NCBI GenBank assembly: GCA_965198495.1
Contig: CBDAPL010000001.1
Span: 2,728,001 to 2,792,000 of the forward strand
DNA: 64,000 nucleotides
Direction: 5' to 3'
Source of the DNA: RH-AL1 sp965198495
GTDB lineage: Bacteria > Pseudomonadota > Alphaproteobacteria > Rhizobiales > Beijerinckiaceae
The first letter of the stretch is position 1, and the number at the start of each line of letters is the position of its first letter. Position numbers and translations under genes: made by a program. The notes under the pieces are model-generated. The model had not been told where the DNA came from, made no database searches, and saw only the letters and a program-made list of their open reading frames with translations. Below are positions 17,488 through 25,050 of the stretch, piece by piece.

Positions 17488-18120
17488 TCAGGTAAGTGTT
17501 CGAAAGGGCGGAGTGTCCGGCGGCCGATCCATTTGGAAGACGCGATCGGCGACAACGTAGTCCCTGTAGCCGCATCGCGCGATGGGCTGCATCGCCGCCA
17601 TGTCCACAATGCCGTCCTTGATAAAACGCTGGTCGATGTGAACGCCAACCACCTCTCCGATGACGAGCCAATAGTCGAGTGCGGTACCGTGACGGTCGTT
17701 CAGCCGCTTTACCTCGATGAGCTTACACTCGAGGACCGCCGGACTGTCTCTGACATGCGGGGGCGCCACCATCCTCGATGGTGTCATCTCGATGTCGGCG
17801 AAGGCTGGTTCGCTCTCGCCGAGAGGCAGGGGCGCGGCGCTCTTGTTCATCAGATCGCGCAACGCGAAGGTCGGCATGTTCCACACGAACTCGCCCGTTT
17901 GCTCCACGTAAGTGACTGAGTCCTTGTAGCCCGCCGACGAGAACGCGATGATCGGCGGCCTGTCGGCGAAGGCGTTGAAGAACGAGTAAGGCGCGAGGTT
18001 TATAGACCCGTCGCGCCCTCGTGTCGTCACCCAGCCGATCGGCCGCGGCGCGACCAGCGCCTTGAAAGGATCGTGCGGCAGGATCGACCGGTCACGCGCT
18101 TTCGGCTCATAAAACAACAT
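17488..18120 (-). CDS. Flavin reductase-like, FMN-binding split-barrel protein
   Basis: 210 residues of the flavin reductase-like domain (DIM6/NTAB family). The N-terminal part APRPIGWVTTRGRDGSINLAPYSFFNAFADRPP is the hallmark FMN-binding region, followed by KDSVTYVEQTGEFVWNM. Such proteins reduce FMN with NAD(P)H or bind FMN as oxidoreductases of unknown substrate. Start ATG 18120 gives the usual short N-terminus. Monocistronic, upstream of the DUF2336 gene in the same direction. Confidence 0.9.
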   Translation of the reverse strand: MLFYEPKARDRSILPHDPFKALVAPRPIGWVTTRGRDGSINLAPYSFFNAFADRPPIIAFSSAGYKDSVTYVEQTGEFVWNMPTFALRDLMNKSAAPLPLGESEPAFADIEMTPSRMVAPPHVRDSPAVLECKLIEVKRLNDRHGTALDYWLVIGEVVGVHIDQRFIKDGIVDMAAMQPIARCGYRDYVVADRVFQMDRPPDTPPFRTLT

Positions 18121-18564
18121 GTGTCAGCCTTGGAATGGACGTAAGGATTTCGCCGAATGCAGGATGCGAACAGCTCACGCGCGGCCTGCGCTCAGCAGAA
18201 TGCGGGTGAAGTGCGCGACCTTCTCGTGATGCATAAAGCCGAACCGCTCCAAAATCACGCTTTCGTCAGCGTACCCCTTGGTGGCGGGAAGGCTTCAACC
18301 TGGGCAAGGTTCAGACATAGCGGCGAAAGACGGCGTAGGAGCGGGACGCCGCGCCGCAACAGGTCTAGAAATCATTCATCGCGGATCCAACCATCTCGGT
18401 TCAGCAGCAAAAAGGTAGGCGCGGCGGCGAACGGTCATTTATCCTTTTCCGCACCGGCGCAAACCTTCTCCCGCGCACTGCGCCGGTTCATCGCCAACCG
18501 CAATCGGCGACCACGAGAAGAGAGACTACCTTGAGGCATTCCAAAGAATGGTTTTGAAACCACC
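18121..18564. other. Intergenic stretch without a recognised gene
   Basis: 444 bases between the divergent flavin reductase-like gene and the YfhO-like gene. A 125-codon reading frame on the plus strand (18157-18534) is Arg/Ser-rich with no homology pattern and is not credited. I see no tRNA, riboswitch or strong hairpin. Promoters for both flanking genes are expected here but none could be defined. Confidence 0.5.
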
Positions 18565-21033
18565 ATGACGCTGCTCGATACCAGCGGGCAAGCTGCGCGC
18601 TCGGCGCCGACGAAAGCCGATCACCCGCGCGTCTCGAACCGCCTGACAATTGCGACATGGTCGCGCCGCACGTTCGCGCTCGGCGTCGTTGGCCTGTTCG
18701 CTGTCGCCGCCTGCGCGTTCACTCGGTGGCAGGTCGATGGAACAGTCGTGCCATGGGATTCGAAAAATCACTTCTACCCCATGTTCCGCTTCCTTGGCGA
18801 TGCGCTGCGTCACGGCACCTTTCCTCTCTGGAACCCGTACCATTTCAGCGGATACCCTGCCGTCGCCGATCCGCAGTCGCTTCTCTTCACGCCGAGCATG
18901 TTGCTCTTCGCGCTCCTCGCCCCCGATGCGTCGATGAAGAGTTTCGACGCGGTCATCATGATGCATCTTGCTCTCGGCGCGAGCGGCATGCTTGGACTTG
19001 CCCGGCGCTGGCGCTGGCATCCGGCCGCAGGTATGCTTGCGGGATTGATCTTCATGCTCGGGGGCGCCGCGTCGTCACGGCTGCAGCATACCGGCATGAT
19101 CATATCCTATGCCTGGTTTCCGCTGGCCCTGTGGAGCTTGCTCGTCGCGCTCGACCGCCGCTCCTTTGCGCACGCCATTGTTGCGGGCCTGCTTGCCACC
19201 CTCATGGCGCTCGGTCGCGACCAAGTCGCTTACCTTCTCTGCCTCGCGCTGGTCGGCGCCGTTTTTCGCCAGGCTTTCCGTGCGGACGATACACGCGCCT
19301 ACCTACGCAGCCGCTTACCCATCATCGCCTGCGCGGGGTTCGTAACGCTCGCCTGCATGATCGTCCCTATCCTGCTCACGATGCAGTTCGTCCACAACAG
19401 CAATCGCCCCGGCATCGCCTTCGGCATGGCACTCGAAGGCTCGTTCGACCCGGTCAATCTCCTGACCTTGTTATCGCCGGACGTTTTCGGCTCGCTTGAT
19501 CGAGTCTACGACTATTGGGGTCCGGGAGCCGCGACGGCGGCAGGTAACGACTGGACCGATCGAACCATCGATTACCTCTTCGTCGGCACCGTCCCCGCCG
19601 TGCTGATCGTGTGGCACGGCTTGGCCATGGGACGTCTCGTCGAACGCGGCGCCAGGTACTTCGTGCTTCTGTTCATTGCCGCCTCCCTTTATGCGATGGG
19701 ACGCCACACGCCATTCTTCGGCGTGATCTTCGACTGGGTACCGGGCGTCTCGCTTTACCGCAGGCCGGCAGATGCCACGTTCCCGATGAATATCGCGCTG
19801 GCGCTCTGTGCCGCTTATCTCCTCCACCGCTTCATAGCGGAAGGTCTGCCGCGATTCCCATCGTGGCGCGCGTCGCCTGCGTCGATCACGTGGATTCAAT
19901 TGGCCGCCACGCTCATGGGCATCGCCTTGCTCATGGGGTCGGGCTTGGCGTTTGCGCGGAAGGCGGGACATCTCGAGGGATCGCTCGTTCATCTCGCCGC
20001 GTCGACCGGGTTCGCGGCGGCGGCCGCGCTTGCCCTCTTTATGTTTCGCGCTCGGAATCGCCGCCACCTCGTCGGTCTCGTCCTCACCAGCGCCACCGCC
20101 GCCCAGCTGGTCTGGCTCAATGCCGACTCTCCGCTCAACGCGGAGCCGGCGAGCACCTACAGCGCCTATACCGGGCTGTATCCGGACGAAGGGAGAGGAC
20201 TCGCTGTCCTGCGGGCGGAGCTGGCCGGACGGCAAGCCGCCGGCGACCATCCGCGTGTCGAAATCCTGGGCATCAACGGTTCCTGGCAGAACGCATCGAT
20301 GGTCTTCAAGCTCGAGAACACCGTCGGCTACAATCCCCTGCGTATCGCCGACTACGAACGCGCCATCGGCCCAGGCGAGAGCGCCGTCGACCCGACTCTT
20401 CGCGTCTTTCCCAACACCTTTCGCGGCTACAGTTCGCGGCTGGGAAGTCTACTTGGGCTCGATTATCTCGTGCTCGGCGAGAAGATCGTCGATTTACCGC
20501 GCCATTTCCCCCGACCGCGCGCATCGTTGCTTTTCTCGGGCGATCATTTCTACGTCTATCGCCTGGACCGCGCGACCGCGCCGCGCGCCTACGTGGCCGC
20601 TCGCGCCCTACCTATCGACAGCGACGCGATCATCGAAGACGGCACGATGCCGGATTTCAGCGTCGGCAACGAAGCTCTCATTGATCAGGAAGATGTCGGG
20701 CTCCTTCGCGGGAAAACGCTCCTCGACCAAACGTCCGAGGTAAGTCCTCCGGCTTCCCCCGCGAGCGCGGTAATCACCAGCTACCACGATAACGGGGTGA
20801 CGTTGTCTGTCGATAGTCCTGGACCCGGCATCGTCGTGCTGCACGACATCTTCTATCCCGGCTGGACCGCGCTCGTCGACGGCAAGCCGCAGCCTATTCT
20901 GCGCGCGAACCTGATCTTCCGCGGTGTCGAAGTTTCCGCCGGCCATCACATCGTCGAATTCGGCTTCCATCCCTTCGCGCCGAAAAGCTTGATTGCCGCC
21001 GCGCGCGGCCTCATCAGCGAGGACGCGCCTTGA
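18565..21033 (+). CDS. YfhO-like polytopic membrane protein
   Basis: 822 residues with about a dozen predicted membrane helices and a C-terminal periplasmic region. The segment DSKNHFYPMFRFLGDALRHGTFPLWNPYHFSGYPAVADPQS is the characteristic early loop of the YfhO/GT-C-like family, whose Bacillus members add sugars to lipoteichoic acid. The C-terminal NGVTLSVDSPGPGIVVLHDIFYPGWTALVDGK is also typical of YfhO. It likely moves sugars from a lipid carrier at the outer face of the inner membrane. The stop overlaps the next gene by four bases (TTGA), so the two act together. Confidence 0.83.
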   Translation: MTLLDTSGQAARSAPTKADHPRVSNRLTIATWSRRTFALGVVGLFAVAACAFTRWQVDGTVVPWDSKNHFYPMFRFLGDALRHGTFPLWNPYHFSGYPAVADPQSLLFTPSMLLFALLAPDASMKSFDAVIMMHLALGASGMLGLARRWRWHPAAGMLAGLIFMLGGAASSRLQHTGMIISYAWFPLALWSLLVALDRRSFAHAIVAGLLATLMALGRDQVAYLLCLALVGAVFRQAFRADDTRAYLRSRLPIIACAGFVTLACMIVPILLTMQFVHNSNRPGIAFGMALEGSFDPVNLLTLLSPDVFGSLDRVYDYWGPGAATAAGNDWTDRTIDYLFVGTVPAVLIVWHGLAMGRLVERGARYFVLLFIAASLYAMGRHTPFFGVIFDWVPGVSLYRRPADATFPMNIALALCAAYLLHRFIAEGLPRFPSWRASPASITWIQLAATLMGIALLMGSGLAFARKAGHLEGSLVHLAASTGFAAAAALALFMFRARNRRHLVGLVLTSATAAQLVWLNADSPLNAEPASTYSAYTGLYPDEGRGLAVLRAELAGRQAAGDHPRVEILGINGSWQNASMVFKLENTVGYNPLRIADYERAIGPGESAVDPTLRVFPNTFRGYSSRLGSLLGLDYLVLGEKIVDLPRHFPRPRASLLFSGDHFYVYRLDRATAPRAYVAARALPIDSDAIIEDGTMPDFSVGNEALIDQEDVGLLRGKTLLDQTSEVSPPASPASAVITSYHDNGVTLSVDSPGPGIVVLHDIFYPGWTALVDGKPQPILRANLIFRGVEVSAGHHIVEFGFHPFAPKSLIAAARGLISEDAP

Positions 21034-21977
21034 GGGCAGGACTGGTCAGGCTTTTTACGTTGGCGGCAGGCGCGTGCGCGGCAGGTCGACCTCTCTGCGC
21101 GCAAGAACTAAAGGCGGTCGCGCCGCCAGCCAATCTCGCGCCGACAACGATCGCGCCGCGGCCCGAACTCAAGAAGGGCCAACTCTACCTCTCTGTCATA
21201 CTCTCACCACGCGATGCCCAGCCGATCACCAAAGGGCCAATTCAGTGGCGCGTCTTCGACGAGAAGGCGGATACCCAGGGCCGTCACGCCGTCGTCTCGT
21301 CATCGACCGAAGCGCAGCCGTCTCTCTTGTTGCCGCAGGGAACGTATATCGTCCATGCCGCCCTCGATCTTGCCAGCGCCGTACGTCGCGTGACGATCAC
21401 GAGCCAGCCCTCCAGCGAGCGGCTCGTGCTCAACGCGGGCGCCTTGCGCGTCGTCGGGATGCTCGGCGACAAGCCGATCAATCCGGAGAAGCTTTCGGTC
21501 TCGATCTACGTGCCGGAAGCCGGCAACTCGGAAGCCAAGCTGGTGCTTCCCGGCGCGAAAGCAGGCGACCTGATCGGAGTGCCGGAGGGTAATTACCATG
21601 TCGTGTCGACCTTGCTTGACACGGCCGGCTACTCCGGCGCGCAGAAATCAGGCGTGGGAAACAGGACCAATTCCGTAGTCTCCGCCGACCTGAAGGTTCA
21701 GGCCGGCAAACTGACGGACGCGACGCTACGCCATCGCTCCGCCGTCATGACGCTCAAGCTGGTGAACACGGAAGGCGGTGAGGCGTTGGCGAATACCGCC
21801 TTCACAATCCTGACGCCAGGCGGCGACGTCATTCGCGAACTGATCGGCGCCTTCCCCTCGCTTGTTTTGGCGGAGGGAGAGTATGTCGCGATCGCCCGCC
21901 ACGAGGCGAAGACGTTCCAAACCACCTTCAAAGTATCCTCGACGCTTGATCGCGATGTCGAAGTGCTGGCGAAGTAG
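21030..21977 (+). CDS. Exported protein of unknown function, partner of the YfhO-like gene
   Basis: 315 residues with a short N-terminal hydrophobic stretch (LVRLFTLAAGACAAGRPLCAQ) that looks like a signal peptide; TTG 21030 overlaps the preceding stop. The mature part shows two similar beta-rich modules: each contains a LPQGTYIVHA / VPEGNYHVVS / LAEGEYVAIA type motif, suggesting three carboxypeptidase-regulatory-like or Ig-type beta folds. It is probably periplasmic. No enzyme motif seen. Confidence 0.75.
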   Translation: MRAGLVRLFTLAAGACAAGRPLCAQELKAVAPPANLAPTTIAPRPELKKGQLYLSVILSPRDAQPITKGPIQWRVFDEKADTQGRHAVVSSSTEAQPSLLLPQGTYIVHAALDLASAVRRVTITSQPSSERLVLNAGALRVVGMLGDKPINPEKLSVSIYVPEAGNSEAKLVLPGAKAGDLIGVPEGNYHVVSTLLDTAGYSGAQKSGVGNRTNSVVSADLKVQAGKLTDATLRHRSAVMTLKLVNTEGGEALANTAFTILTPGGDVIRELIGAFPSLVLAEGEYVAIARHEAKTFQTTFKVSSTLDRDVEVLAK

Positions 21978-22122
21978 GCCTTTGCGCACGACCGCTTACC
22001 TGCACGGTGCAGAGCCGGCCAATTATGCCAATCTCGTCCGGCTGGTCTCTTCAGCAAGTAGATCAGCGCGACTTCGCTAAAAGAGCAAGAAGATCGCGCA
22101 GATTTGCCAAAAGCGCGTTCTA

Positions 22123-22959
22123 TTAACGCCTCTTGACATGATCATCTAGATATACGGATGCAACCTGGCGATCCGACTCGGTCGCGGCCACCATGGCCTT
22201 GTTGTAGAGGTCGAGGATCCACTGATCCTTTATCCTGTCGGTGACGCCGTCGTGCGCCAACGAAAGCCACATCAGGCCTTTCGCCCGCTGCGGCGGCACG
22301 CCATCGTAGCCGTTGAAGAGAAGCTGACCGAGCGCCGCCTCCGAGTCGATATGGCCCTTGTCGGCCGCGAGATAAAGCCAGCGGGCGGCCTGCCGGCCGT
22401 CTTTCGCCGTACCGTTCCCGTCGAGATACATGCGCGCCATGTTGTATTGCGCATTGGCATCTCCGAAATTCACGGCGGCATAGTGGAACATCTCGAGCGC
22501 GCGCTCCGGATTGGGCGCGATCCGCGTCTTAGATACTCCGTTCAGATTGTAGACGCCAAGCGCGACGAAAGCACTTGAAACGAAGGGTGCCTCGCGCGGA
22601 TCAGCATCATCCTCATCGTAGCTGTCGATGATCTGCGAGAAATAGTCGAAGGCCTTGGCGTCGTCATGCGGGACCCCATCACCCTCGGCGTACATCTTGC
22701 CGAGCTTCCATTGCGCTACTGATTCGCCGCTCTCGGCGGCATATTGCAGGGCGGCAACAGCGGTGCGCGCGTGGCCGTTTCGCACCCCTTCGAGACCGGC
22801 GCGAAGCGCGGCCTTTGGATTCTTGAAAATAGGCAGCGTCGCACGGTCCTCGGACGAACCAGAGGCTCCATCGAAGGCCCGAGCCGAACCTAAGCCGGTC
22901 GGAGCCAGGATGATCAGCGCAAGCGCCAGCGCAAGCCGATTACGTGTCGGCATAGACAT
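22123..22959 (-). CDS. exoR: ExoR-like periplasmic Sel1-repeat regulator
   Basis: 278 residues with a signal peptide (LALALALIILAPTG... ARA) and Sel1-type repeats from residue 50 on (SVAQWKLGKMYAEGDGVPHDD, ANAQYNMARMYLDGNGTAKD, EAALGQLLFNGYDG). Length, export signal and repeat layout match ExoR of Sinorhizobium, which binds the ExoS sensor in the periplasm and represses succinoglycan synthesis. The first start overlaps the 3' end of ilvD by 20 bases; ATG 22953 is an alternative. Overlap suggests co-translation with ilvD. Confidence 0.8.
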   Translation of the reverse strand: MSMPTRNRLALALALIILAPTGLGSARAFDGASGSSEDRATLPIFKNPKAALRAGLEGVRNGHARTAVAALQYAAESGESVAQWKLGKMYAEGDGVPHDDAKAFDYFSQIIDSYDEDDADPREAPFVSSAFVALGVYNLNGVSKTRIAPNPERALEMFHYAAVNFGDANAQYNMARMYLDGNGTAKDGRQAARWLYLAADKGHIDSEAALGQLLFNGYDGVPPQRAKGLMWLSLAHDGVTDRIKDQWILDLYNKAMVAATESDRQVASVYLDDHVKRR

Positions 22960-24670
22960 GCGTCTCGCCCTTCTGACCGGGGTGCGTGACGGCGCCGTTC
23001 ACGGCGGGCCCCACCGTTTGCGCATAGCGCCAGATCGCGCCGGAACCGAAATCATGCGCGCGCGGCGTCCATTTCTTCTTGCGCTCGGCGAGCTCTTGTT
23101 CCGACACATGCAGGTCGAGGGTACCGGCGACGGCATCAAGCGAAATCATGTCGCCATCCTGGACCAGGGCGATAGGTCCACCGACCGCCGCCTCGGGTCC
23201 GACATGGCCGACGCAGAAGCCTCGCGTGGCGCCGGAGAAGCGGCCATCGGTGATGAGCGCGACCTTCGAGCCCATGCCCTGACCGTAAAGCGCGGCCGTG
23301 GTCGACAGCATCTCCCGCATGCCGGGACCGCCCTTGGGACCCTCGTAGCGAATGACGAAGACGCAGCCTTCCTTGTACTTGCGCAGGCGCACCGCCTCGA
23401 AGCAGTCCTCCTCGCAATCGAAGCAGAGCGCCGGGCCCTTGAAGATCAGCGCGTCCTCCGGCATGCCGGCGACTTTGACAATCGCGCCTTCCGGCGCGAG
23501 CGACCCGCGCAGGCCGACGACGCCGCCGGTGACCGTGATGGGCCTATCGGCGGGGCGAACCACGTCCTGGTGCTCGTTCCATTTAACCTTGGCCATGTTC
23601 TCGGCGATGGTGCGGCCGGTGACGGTCAGGCAGTCGCCGTGCATGAAGCCGTTGTCGAGCAGCGTCTTCATCAGGATCGGAATGCCGCCGGCCTCGAACA
23701 TGTCTTTGGCGACGTACTTCCCACCCGGCTTCAAGTCGGCGATGTAAGGCGTGCGCTTGAAGATTTCGGCCACGTCAAACAGGTCGAATTTGATGCCGCA
23801 TTCATTGGCGATTGCTGGAAGGTGCAGCGCGGCATTCGTCGAGCCGCCTGAGGCGGCGACGACTGTCGCCGCGTTCTCGAGAGCCTTGAGCGTGACGATG
23901 TCACGAGGGCGGATGTTGCGGGCGATCAGCTCCATGACCATCTCGCCGGCCGTCATGCAAAAGCGATCGCGGATCTCGTAGGGCGCGGGAGCGCCGGCCG
24001 AGTAGGGGAGCGCCAACCCGATCGCCTCTGAGACCGTCGCCATTGTATTGGCGGTGAACTGGGCGCCGCAGGCGCCGGCGGACGGACAGGCGACGCTCTC
24101 CAGCTCGTCGAGGTCCTCGTTCGACATTTCGCCGACGGAATGCTTGCCGACCGCTTCGAACAGATCCTGCACGGTCACCTGCTGTCCGCGGAAATTGCCG
24201 GGCAGGATGGTGCCGCCGTAGATGAAGATGGAGGGTACGTTGAGGCGTACCATGGCCATCATCATGCCGGGCAGCGACTTGTCGCAACCGGCGAGCCCGA
24301 CGAGTGCATCGTAGCAATGGCCGCGCATGGTGAGCTCGACCGAATCAGCGATGAGATCGCGCGACACCAGCGAGGACTTCATGCCCTGGTGGCCCATGGC
24401 GATGCCGTCGGTCACGGTGATGGTACAGAACTCGCGCGGCGTTCCAGCCGCAGCGGAGACGCCCTTCTTGACCGCCTGGGCTTGACGCATCAGCGAAATA
24501 TTGCAGGGCGCCGCCTCGTTCCAGCAAGAGGCCACGCCGACGAGAGGCTGATGGATCTGCTCTTTCGTCAAGCCCATCGCGTAGAGATAGGACCGGTGAG
24601 GCGCTCGCGCGGGACCCTCCGTGACGTGGCGACTTGGCAGTTTCGCCTTACTGAAAACGCGCACGTCCAT
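22940..24670 (-). CDS. ilvD: Dihydroxy-acid dehydratase
   Basis: Dehydrates 2,3-dihydroxy-isovalerate and 2,3-dihydroxy-3-methylvalerate in valine and isoleucine synthesis. 576 residues. FeS-cluster and active-site regions are visible: SCWNEAAPCN, GLAGCDKSLPGM, CPSAGACGAQFTANTM and the C-terminal TDGRFSGATRGFCVGHVGPEA. The start ATG 24670 gives a usual N-terminus. A 380-base gap upstream separates it from valS on the same strand, so it probably has its own promoter. Confidence 0.97.
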   Translation of the reverse strand: MDVRVFSKAKLPSRHVTEGPARAPHRSYLYAMGLTKEQIHQPLVGVASCWNEAAPCNISLMRQAQAVKKGVSAAAGTPREFCTITVTDGIAMGHQGMKSSLVSRDLIADSVELTMRGHCYDALVGLAGCDKSLPGMMMAMVRLNVPSIFIYGGTILPGNFRGQQVTVQDLFEAVGKHSVGEMSNEDLDELESVACPSAGACGAQFTANTMATVSEAIGLALPYSAGAPAPYEIRDRFCMTAGEMVMELIARNIRPRDIVTLKALENAATVVAASGGSTNAALHLPAIANECGIKFDLFDVAEIFKRTPYIADLKPGGKYVAKDMFEAGGIPILMKTLLDNGFMHGDCLTVTGRTIAENMAKVKWNEHQDVVRPADRPITVTGGVVGLRGSLAPEGAIVKVAGMPEDALIFKGPALCFDCEEDCFEAVRLRKYKEGCVFVIRYEGPKGGPGMREMLSTTAALYGQGMGSKVALITDGRFSGATRGFCVGHVGPEAAVGGPIALVQDGDMISLDAVAGTLDLHVSEQELAERKKKWTPRAHDFGSGAIWRYAQTVGPAVNGAVTHPGQKGETHVYADT

Positions 24671-25050
24671 TACTCTCTACCGGTCCTGCCTACTGACGGA
24701 TCTGCCGAACGACTGCGAGCCGCCGCGCCTGTAAGACAATCGACTGCCCGACAAGTCGCGGTGGCACGATGATCTCACCTTTAATTGAGGTCAGATTAGC
24801 GAGCGGTTTATGGCTGAAAAGCGACTCGAGACCGTAGGTCGCCGCTCGCTTCTTTGATCGAATCTAAGCTGTGGCACCGACGCAACAAATCAGCGCGCTA
24901 GACCTCTGCAGGTCGCCATGAGGACAGGCCGCGGATTGGTGACGACTGTGTCGCCGTGAACCGACGAACAGCTCTCGGAGCGGGCTTGTGTCAGGATGCC
25001 GGCTGGGCAGACTACCGCGAAACGCGATTGGTCGCCTTCGGCCGCCATCA
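24671..25050. other. Intergenic stretch without a recognised gene
   Basis: 380 bases between the valS stop and the ilvD start, both on the minus strand. No convincing reading frame, tRNA or leader-peptide signature is visible. It should contain the ilvD promoter and possibly the valS terminator, but I could not define either. Confidence 0.5.

Noticed and set aside
18157..18534. 125-codon plus-strand frame in the gap before the YfhO-like gene
   Set aside because: Arg/Ser-rich, no ribosome site seen, no family pattern.
22655..23851. A 398-codon plus-strand frame opposite ilvD
   Set aside because: ilvD is certain; the plus frame is an Arg/Asp-rich shadow.
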